The notes beneath the pieces were generated by a model that was given only the letters and a program-made list of their open reading frames with translations, was not told where the DNA came from and made no database searches. A stretch of 64,000 nt of DNA from Polytrichum commune (lineage: Eukaryota > Streptophyta > Polytrichopsida > Polytrichales > Polytrichaceae). A program made the position numbers and the translations under genes. The stretch spans positions 62,836,533 through 62,900,532 of the forward strand of contig OX485804.1 of assembly GCA_950295325.1 (NCBI GenBank), written 5' to 3'. Below are positions 56,301 to 64,000 of the stretch, piece after piece; within the stretch, counting starts at the first letter, position 1; every line of letters starts with the position of its first letter.

Positions 56301-56666
56301 CTTAATCCCATCATCCCAAATATTGAGACTAATTTTATTTATAACATTCAATATTTCATGCATAAAAGGAAACCCTTAGGGAAGGAGGAATGCCCTTCCC
56401 AAAATGCTAAAGAGGACTCATTTTCGCCCCATCTCTCTCAAGTGTAGTGTGGCTAAAAAGGGTGTGTGAACTCCTAGGGGTGTGGTAGTTTTGAGTGTGT
56501 TGTGATGGCCTGGTTAGGTTGTGATTACACAAGTGGTGTCGTGGCATGGCTAGGTTGTGAGTGGCTCTCTCTCTTTTTCCTTTGAAATGTTTTGAAGATT
56601 GCTTATAGAGTGTATGAATTTAGGGTTTAGGAACATGATGTGTGAGGAAGATACGTAGCACGCTAA
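53318..56666. other. AT-rich intergenic region
   Basis: No supported gene. Homopolymer runs of C (about 53585-53598) and G (54001-54012, 56038-56049) and a (TA)n run near 56256-56273. The open frame at 55265-55618 (minus) lacks any recognised domain and is Pro/Thr-rich by base composition. Confidence 0.45.
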
Positions 56667-56736
56667 TGTCCAAGGGATTTTTGGGCATGATCGGTCAAAA
56701 TGCTAGTGTTTGCAAGTCCAACCGGTTATTTCTCAA
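56667..56736 (+). repeat. Dispersed motif of about 60 bases, copy 4
   Basis: AAGGGATTTTTGGGCATGAT then CGGTCAAAATGCTAGTGTTT and GCAAGTCCAACCGGTTATTT. The tail CAACCGGTTATTTCTCAAAC also matches 15692, so the repeat unit is longer than the best-conserved 60 bases. Confidence 0.7.
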
Positions 56737-57001
56737 ACTCAACTCTACAAGATCGGTAGCTTCAAAACATCAACGCCACCAAATGGCCTCTGACGTTATT
56801 TCACAAGATCGATAATTATGTTGAAGCGTTGAACTTCAAACATTTATTTCTCAAACTCAACATGTGCATTTGTAACTATTGGTCAGTTCTCCCGTATCAT
56901 TTCAGCCGATCATGTGTGCGCTTCACTAAGGATAGATCTCTCTTCCCAATTGGATAGACGATGATATTTTGCAATTCTCCCATATTTATTGGTGCTCATG
57001 A

Positions 57002-57328
57002 TAGTAGAAAATTATGTCCAAAAACACCGTAGCCAAAATCGGCTGAGATTCTTTTGACTAGCCTTATCTGCAGTTGCTAAACAATTACATATATATATAT
57101 ATATAGTTTTACAACAACAATTTCATGACGTTTAGAGCGTGTAATATACCGTTGGAAAGGTGTTTTCAAGACCTTTCCAACAATTTATTACACAAATACA
57201 AATTACTTAAAATTTTGGTTGCTTAACCAAGAAACAAATATGCAGTGTTTAAGCAACTGTTGATCACGCTGGTCAAGATAACCGCAACCAATTTTGGTTG
57301 CGGTTGTTTTTGACATAATTTTCTACTA
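57002..57328. mobile_element. MITE with TAGTAGAAAATTATGTC ends
   Basis: Inverted ends TAGTAGAAAATTATGTCCAA and (reverse) TAGTAGAAAATTATGTCAAA, with TGA on both sides (56999-57001, 57329-57331). An inner inverted pair around GGAAAGGTGT..ACCTTTCC is present. Related to the 17046 element by ends and interior. Confidence 0.82.
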
Positions 57329-57331
57329 TGA

Positions 57332-59138
57332 TGTGTCTATTTGAAAGTAGTTTGGTGAAAAGATACGATGTTGTTTTGCTAGTTAGTTGTAGTAGCTATT
57401 GGGATGCTAGAGTCTTCTTGTTAAAGCAAAACCCCAGAGAAGGGCCCTAGAGTGCTCACTAATGTTTGAGCAGTGATTTCTCTCTATAAAATTAAACTGG
57501 TAATAATATGCGAGAATAGCAATGTACTCTAGTCTACCGCACCTTCCAGTGTAATGTAGATACTATTAATATGGGTTGATAAATAGACTTGTGGAGCCAC
57601 TTCACATGGGACGTCTACTAAATTTGTCTACGTCGTGGTAGAATTGAAGTTCATGAAATTGGTTTCAAAGATCCAAAAAGCTGCTAGAGTTAATTTAAGG
57701 CCCCCTACCATGAAATCGATAGAATACTTTGCTAACGTTTATTAAGTCCATGAAGTAGCTTGGAACCTTCATGAAATTGAGTTTGTACTTCTACGAAGTC
57801 ATCTTACTAGGAGTATGGTTATTTATCATTCTTGCGTCATCTGAGTCATCTGCCTCCGACAAAATTGAGGCACAGTTAGGAGGCACTGGCATTTTTGTCC
57901 ATAAGGTACATACTAGGTCTTAAGTGGCACATTTTCCTAATTGGACACCTAATATATTTGATTGGACCAGGTATGCAGATCAATGAGGATCACAAAGCAA
58001 ACATCATGAAGACACATGTTTAAAATACAATGGATCGCGTCTTTCTTCCAATATTAATAACTAATCTACACTTGCTAGTGAACACAGTTCGGAGGATTTG
58101 TATATACATTAATTTCCACACAATCCAACAAACATAGTTTGCTAAAATAGGTCATACTTTAATAGTTCGACATTTTAATTAGAAACGAAGTATTTGCTTC
58201 AATATAATGGAAACTTCGACATTTTAATTGGAAAGTTCGACATTTCAATTAGAAACTAACGTTGGGGATATGACCCCACGTAACTTCTTGATGATTACAT
58301 ATATAAGATGATACAATGGTTTTGCTTACATAACATATACCTAATCATCTTGTGCAATAGGTATTTATAATGTAGCCAGGGTAGCAAAGAAGAATCACAA
58401 GACCATCATGAAACTTGACTACACATGACCATGCTAATTGGGCCCGCAAAGCCAGTATGTCATTAACTATAGCCCATAGAGGCTTCAAAGCCATGCAATG
58501 CGATGTGCACAAGTAGTTTGTTCTAACTTGGTGAAATTTTAATATATAACTAATAATTGAGGAATATGCCGCCGTTCTTCATGACTTCCCACCCATCCGC
58601 ATGCAAAGGGTAATTGTGCACCTTCCTGGAACAACCTTAATAATTCTCGGTGTAGCAATCTTAATAATTAAGCATGCAACACACACAAAGCACGGCAAAT
58701 GGTTGTGGGCCCCATTAACTTCACTTAAGTGCCCAAATTTGTGGGTGCAAAGCCGTTCTTCTTTGATGCCCATCATCACCCCTTACAATTGGCTCTTTTT
58801 CACTATACACGTTTGAAATGCATGAATATGGACTCAAGTCTATGGAGTAGGGTATTGTGCTAATTCAAGTAGTGGTAACACTTATCGATTCCACATAGGT
58901 TAGAAACTCAACCCCCTTTCGATGGGTGGCAACATCATCAAAGAGGCGCTAGACTAACGTATGCATGTGTTATTTAATAATTTCTCTTAATAGGACTCCC
59001 ATAGTTGGTCGGTCCCTAGTTCAACGAGGGTCAAAGAACAAATACCATAAAGACATGTTTTAGGGGAAGTGGACTACATCTTCAAATTTGATCAAACTAC
59101 TCCATGTTCAACAATGAACACATTTGAGAGGATCTATG
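57332..59138. other. AT-rich intergenic region
   Basis: No supported gene. A small repeated phrase TTCGACATTTTAATT..AAA occurs three times at about 58168-58250. Open frames at 58579 and 58601 overlap each other on opposite strands with no recognised family. Confidence 0.45.
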
Positions 59139-59140
59139 TA

Positions 59141-59534
59141 GTGCCACCCTCTATAAATGTTACACCTATAAGTATTAACCCTCTCTAAATGTTAACTTTC
59201 TTCTACTGCCCACATATTGCACACTATAAATGTTAAACGAGTCAACTATTAACAAAATAGTACTCCTTTTGTAAATTTGACTCTGCAAATGTTAATGAAT
59301 GAAATACAACCACAATATGGTTTTCACCAAAGAATCATTGATTCATACTTCACCCGTGATTTGTAAACTTTATTGAATAAAGTATTGATTGGGTTTGTAT
59401 ACATTCATAAACTTAACATTTGTATATTGGTCAAAAAAGCAATTTACTAATTTTCTAATTGTTAATTATTAGCACCTTTATAAATGTTAACTTTGATTCA
59501 CTCCCGAGGGTTAACATCTATAGAGGGTAGACTG
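59141..59534. mobile_element. pogo-like MITE (Tc1/mariner), TA target duplication
   Basis: The right end read backwards is CAGTCTACCCTCTATAGATG, then TTAACCCTC; the left end is GTGCCACCCTCTATAAATGT, then TACACC. TA lies on both sides (59139-59140, 59535-59536). ATAAATGTTAAC-like words are repeated inside. No coding frame. Confidence 0.8.
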
Positions 59535-60012
59535 TACACTCTAAATCTCGTTGTATCATGCCGTTGGCAATCAAAGGAAGGTAATGGAGAATGTACATTA
59601 TAAGTACTATCAACTAGGGAGCACATCAACTCGCCAAACAATCATTCTCTACTACCACACCTCAAACCATGATATCTCCTACAAGAGAGGACCCCGTACA
59701 ATAGGGAGGGAAGCTTCAAATATTTTAGTACCCAAACTTAGTCTCCCACCAAACCAAAATTGACACTACTATATAAGGTCCATACCTCCAACCGTTTGTG
59801 GCTCACTCTTCAAGCATTTCCATATATCATTGTTGCCATTCCATGCGTTCAGAACCCACACATGCTGGTTTTAGCAGGTGCCGGCCCAAGTAGCTCATGC
59901 TTTGCCTGAGCCACTGCTCCCCGAAAAAATATGCCCTACGTGTAGTACGTACAATTCTAGGATGCAAGCGTGTAGTCCGTACAATTGTACGGACCACTGC
60001 GATAGGGTGCCG

Positions 60013-60152
60013 AGGTTCCTCTCGGCCGAGAGGAACCTAGAGGCCAGACTTCATATCCAAGGCTGGCCGAGGTTCCTCTCGGCCGAGAGGAACCTAGAGG
60101 CCAGACTTCATATCCAAGGTTGGCCGAGGTTCCTCTCGGCCAAGAGGAACAT
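60013..60152. repeat. 57-base tandem array of three palindrome cores
   Basis: Cores at 60013, 60070 and 60127. Each contains half-site AGGTTCCTCTCGG and its reverse complement, followed by AGAGGCCAGACTTCATATCC. The third has two substitutions in the right half, so it is no longer perfect. The 57-base unit keeps one frame open, which produces a repeated peptide I regard as a by-product. Confidence 0.92.
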
Positions 60153-60660
60153 AGAGGCCAGATTGTATGTGACGGGAATTTCATGTGGGGAAGATGGACA
60201 ACTTAGACCCTATCTCCAATGGAAATATTTTTTATAATTTGAACCTCGATCTTGACTACATCAAATGTCTTCCAATGCAGTTGTACAGGAGTGAAGTTAC
60301 ACTCTCGGAATTGTGATTTCAAATTCCTATATGGGATCAGACAGGTCAACTAATAGCTCATTCGGCTAATTTTGTGATGGAACACCTGAAGGAGAGTAAC
60401 AAATAGATAACATGGAGGCATAGCAGATTGTGCTTGTATAGTTCACCTAATTGACTATCTTCATTTCCCAACCACGGGCTTGTGTAATTGCTATGTGGGC
60501 CTATATTGGGAGAAAGGGAATATAGACTTTGACCTGTCATACGTTTTGCATCTCAACTCCAATTCTGGAAACTGCAACTGACCTAGAACTTGAAGTGATT
60601 GTCTCGCCGTATTGTATGGATAGAGGGTTTAGGGTTTTGTGGACAAGTATTATGTTTAGG

Positions 60661-60768
60661 GCCAGCCTTGGATATCCAAGGTTCCTCTCGGCCGAGAGGA
60701 ACCTAGAGGATATCTAGGCTCCAAGGAGGAACCTAGGTTCCTCTCGGCCGAGAGGAACCTCGGCACCA
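60661..60768. repeat. Two palindrome cores, one with GGATATCC arms
   Basis: Cores at 60679 and 60735. The first is extended by GGATATCC on the left and GGATATC on the right. The second ends CGGCACC, the reverse of the GGTGCCG that precedes the first core at 60013, so the 60.0-60.8 kb block is bounded by inverted ends. A weaker relative, GTTCCACTC-AGGC-GAGTGGAAC, lies at 61229-61250. Confidence 0.9.
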
Positions 60769-61452
60769 TTTTAGGTGTCAGGGTCGTGTTAAATGTTGCC
60801 GACAAAAGATGTCTTGTTTAACAGGACCTCAAAAGACACCTCAAAAGACACGTTTAACATGTCCTCAAAAGACATCTAACCCTTCATGAAGGGAAGGCAT
60901 GGTAAAATAAAGGCCATAATTATTCGAACATTACTGAAACGTGGCGGATGCAACTGGGTTATGTAATGGGTAAAATAGACACGGGTGGAGTTAGGTCTGA
61001 TGCGTGTCAGGAGCAACACCCATAAATGAGAATGAGTTTTTTAAATTTGTAGTCGAATCTTGGCAATTCGTCATGTTTAGTACTTCGAGTTAAGCATGGT
61101 TTAGGGTTTGGGCTATTTTAGGCTATTTATTACCTAAGGTTGTTGATACGAGTGGATGATGTATCATGTATTAATTGGGTGGTGGTTCTGATGGGTAGTA
61201 GGACCAACAAACACTCAGGGTAAAGCATGTTCCACTCAGGCGAGTGGAACCTCAATTCAGAGCGTTTAGGGTTTAGGGTTTAAGTTTCTACGTAAGACAC
61301 GGTTAATAAAAGGCTATATTTTTGGTCATATTAATATAGGTTTCGGATGCAAATGGGCTATCAGGTTAGGTAGATATTGTGGTGTTAGTTCTCGTGCGTG
61401 AGGGGCAACATCTTTATTGATTAATGAAGTTACGTGTGTTGTTATCAGGGTA
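60769..61452. other. Upstream region of the DUF7869-like gene
   Basis: Likely promoter and 5' leader. It has a cluster of AAAGACA.CT words at about 60805-60880 (three near-copies), a short telomere-like stretch at 61262 and the weak palindrome at 61229-61250. No other gene. Confidence 0.45.
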
Positions 61453-64000
61453 ATGGAGCAAATGGAACTAGAGCATTTGAGTTCCGAGGAGGTGAGTTAT
61501 TGTTGTAGTTTGCAATGTGATGTAAATTTAATGTGGTATTAGGGGTTTTACGTTAAGGGTAAACATATTAACATGATTCTACAATGCAGGGATCATCACT
61601 CTCTGAAGCGGTATTCACGGAAGACGAGGCCGATGTTGGCATTGAGGACATTGATGTAGATTGCAGCGGGCTTAGAAGGGAGGAATGGCTGAACATTCCT
61701 GTGATGCTTGTAAACGCGACCGGACAAAATGTGGCAAAAGGAATTTGCCGTAATGTCAATCCAATGGATTGTGTGGAAGACAAGTGTCTTGGAGAAGATA
61801 ATGTGGGTGTGCTTATTATGGAGCCATTGGAGGGAATGATGGACATGGGATGGGTGTTCTCCTTACGAATGTGGCCCCTTACTTGTGTTTATCACCAGAG
61901 GTATACTCTTGCACACCACCTCCTAGTGAGCACACGCAGGTTGCGTGTGCAAACCACATTGCTAGAAAGACGGAAGAAAGATGGGAAGAGGGCATATGTC
62001 ACATCACGCACGACCTCCCAGAGTAGACCGACAAAAAAATCCCAGATTCTCAATAATAGCATCCAACAACTATCAGCCAGTGAGTGTTGTGATAGGGAGT
62101 GCACTAGATATTTTCCCAGGGAAGAGGCACTTGCGCTACGAACTGAGTTTTACACTTGTTCTCCACGGATGAGACATGCTAAACAACTCGAGGTCCATGG
62201 CCAATTACATGTACTACCTGGATGCTCAACGAAGGTCGTTACCTTGTGTGGTCGCAATGTGTGTGAAAAAGCATGGAGACACATATTTGCCGTCTCCAAA
62301 ACGACGTTCTATAGGAACCGTTCAGAATTCAAGAGCGGTATGCGTCCACGCGATCATGGGAACCTAAACATGAAACGGAATCGAATATCCACCCAACAAG
62401 CTACTGCAACACTTTCGACTTTATTGGAAGACAAAGCAGATATGATGCCTCACAAGGCTCGCACATTGCCAAATGGCACACGTGTTGTTGAAATGGTATT
62501 GCCTCGCGGAACAAAATGGAAGAAGTTTCTGGTTACAATCAATGAGGTAAGCATTCGATATGACCCAATTATCCGCTTTGTATGTGTCGGTCAACCACGA
62601 GGTGTGTTTGTGGGTATTTAATAGACACGAATGGGTAATCATTAACATATCATATACGATATGGATCGAGAAGCATGTGAAGTATTATTAATGTTAAGTT
62701 ATTTCTATATGTGCAGGTTAATAAGAAATGTGGTGTGCTCCCAATCTCTCTTTCAACTTTGAGCAAAATTCGGAATACCTACTTTAAGCACTACATAAAG
62801 AAGAGGGTTGGTGACAATTTTGCTCGTTGTGGGAAGTGTGATTCGTTTTCCGCAATTATACTTCAACATGTGAAAGGTTCAGCTGCACACACAGGGTTTT
62901 CGAAACAATTGGAGAAGCACCAAGCGCAGCAAGAATCAGCTCGCAATGCATACCGTTGCATGAGGGCTCTTTCAATTGAGCATCCCCGAAAAGTGTTGAC
63001 GATTATTCACGACAAAATGGATCATGGTAAAACCGCATCTCCTTGTTTTGCCTCCAAGAACAAAGATATTGATATGTTTACAAAGCTACCACTTTATGTA
63101 ACAGGCATGATGGCACATGGACATGGAGATGAGAGATATGCCCACTATGCACTTGACATATACCCTGGAGATTGCAACCATACTGTAGGATCATTCGTGA
63201 GACTTCTACGTGATTTGGAGGAACCACCAATGTCATCATCCCGGAGTCTTTTTCATGGTGCTGGGCGGTCACCTCTTTATCGTGTTGTTCTTCATGGGAG
63301 CGAAATATGTTTGCAAGGGTTACGAGTCCCACCCACGGAGCCCATACCGGCAATTCCTCTTCCACCCATTCTGCACGTTCAGCTTGATAATTGCTGGAAG
63401 GACAACAAGTGTAGGTTCGTAAAGGCATTCTGGTCTATGCTCACGGCGAAAGAAATATTCACGGAGGTACATGTGTCTTATCTATTGGTTGGCCACACCC
63501 ATGACGACATCGATGCATCATTTGGAAGATGGAGTATGGACCTGCGCGAACACGACTACCCCACTATCCCCCTTCTCATGAAATCATACATGGATATGGA
63601 AAAGGTTCCTGTCATTCCACACATGATAGAGGAACTTCCAGATTGGAGATCATACGTTAGGGAGCATATCCCAAGTGGTAAGGAGAAACTCATTGGGCAC
63701 ACAAAGGCTCAACAGTTCAAATTCTATGTCCGAGATGATGGTTGGCATGTTATGCAATACAAAGTGCTTAGCACGCATGAGGAGTGGTTGCCCAAAGACG
63801 GTGTGAAGATGTGGAAATCCAATATAAAAGGGGAGCCCTATCTTCCATCCGGGGACCCCTTTCCTGCACCACCGCGCGGTATGGCAAAACTGGAGGAAGT
63901 GGTTGTGGGACTGCAAGGGTTCATTGACTATTGGCAATCAATATGTGACCATGACACGACAGGAGCATATATGGGTTCACACATGCATATTTTGCAGTAC
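61453..64000 (+). CDS. DUF7869-like protein, transposase-like, cut by window end
   Basis: Exons 61453-61491, 61590-62546 and 62717 to beyond 64000, all phase 0; 760 residues visible. The first ATG (61453) opens a 13-codon exon; the ATG at 61584 is an alternative start. Order of parts: a variable N-terminal region; CSPRMRHAKQLEVHGQLHVL; a helix-turn-helix-like VCEKAWRHIFAVSKTTFYRN; a CxxC (FARCGKCDSF); IIHDKMDHGKTASPCF; LHVQLDNCWKDNKCRFVKAF; and LLVGHTHDDIDASFGRWSM. The last three, with acidic residues at spaced positions, look like an RNase H-fold nuclease, and the GHTHDDID motif is typical of the DUF7869 family. Its function is unproven; transposase-like is inference. No interruption is visible. 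Palindrome copies lie 0.7-1.4 kb upstream. Confidence 0.8.

Noticed and set aside
15035-56736. The dispersed 60-base motif as long terminal repeats
   Set aside because: The copies are too far apart and too short, with no coding remnants or terminal TG..CA structure between them that I can support.
59878-60237. Open frame with a repeated PRFLSAERNLEARLHIQGW peptide
   Set aside because: The 57-base palindrome unit is a multiple of three and free of stops, so the repeat peptide arises automatically; no start context or domain.

Overview
The window is nuclear DNA of a plant-lineage (streptophyte) eukaryote. The evidence is plant-type TTTAGGG telomere-like repeats, GT-AG spliced genes, plant-like tRNA-Ala and tRNA-Thr genes, and a 19-exon gene that follows a plant-specific protein from end to end. 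A SPATA17-like IQ-motif gene, typical of organisms with motile sperm or cilia, points to a charophyte alga, bryophyte, lycophyte, fern, or cycad/Ginkgo-like plant rather than a flowering plant or conifer. I cannot place it more finely without a search.

Layout. 1.7-2.3 kb: three tandem tRNA-Ala/tRNA-Thr pairs (minus strand). 3.8-5.0 kb: a sugar-phosphate isomerase (SIS/PHI-like) gene (minus). 6.5-9 kb: small non-autonomous DNA transposons and a SINE stub. 13.9-21.2 kb: the SPATA17-like gene (plus), whose introns hold a full SINE with target-site duplication and several MITEs. 21.7-27.1 kb: two MITE pairs in opposite order and orientation, then a pogo-like element. 27.8-35.8 kb: the branched-chain-aminotransferase-like gene (plus), 561 codons reconstructed from 19 exons with every phase consistent. 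36-39 kb: an inverted-repeat element and little else. 39.1-48.2 kb: a minus-strand block of unusual spliced coding sequence. It has a ParB-like domain, a possible degenerate methyltransferase core, an acidic linker and a NIF/FCP1-like HAD phosphatase domain, with further internally duplicated exons downstream. 48.3-50.4 kb: palindrome arrays and a minisatellite. 50.4-60 kb: AT-rich intergenic DNA with MITEs. 60.0-60.8 kb: more copies of the same palindrome. 61.45 kb to the window end: a spliced gene of DUF7869-like type, cut off by the edge.

The most unusual structure is a family of about sixteen copies of a short self-complementary sequence (13-base half-site AGGTTCCTCTCGG plus its reverse complement). 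Copies sit in two introns of the ParB/HAD gene, in 84-base and 57-base tandem arrays, and upstream of the DUF7869-like gene. In several copies the palindrome extends far beyond the core into locus-specific sequence, up to 96 bases with no mismatch. The arms agree within a copy while differing between copies. The family occurs only around the two unusual gene blocks, which point away from each other; this is suggestive but not proof that they belong to related mobile DNA.
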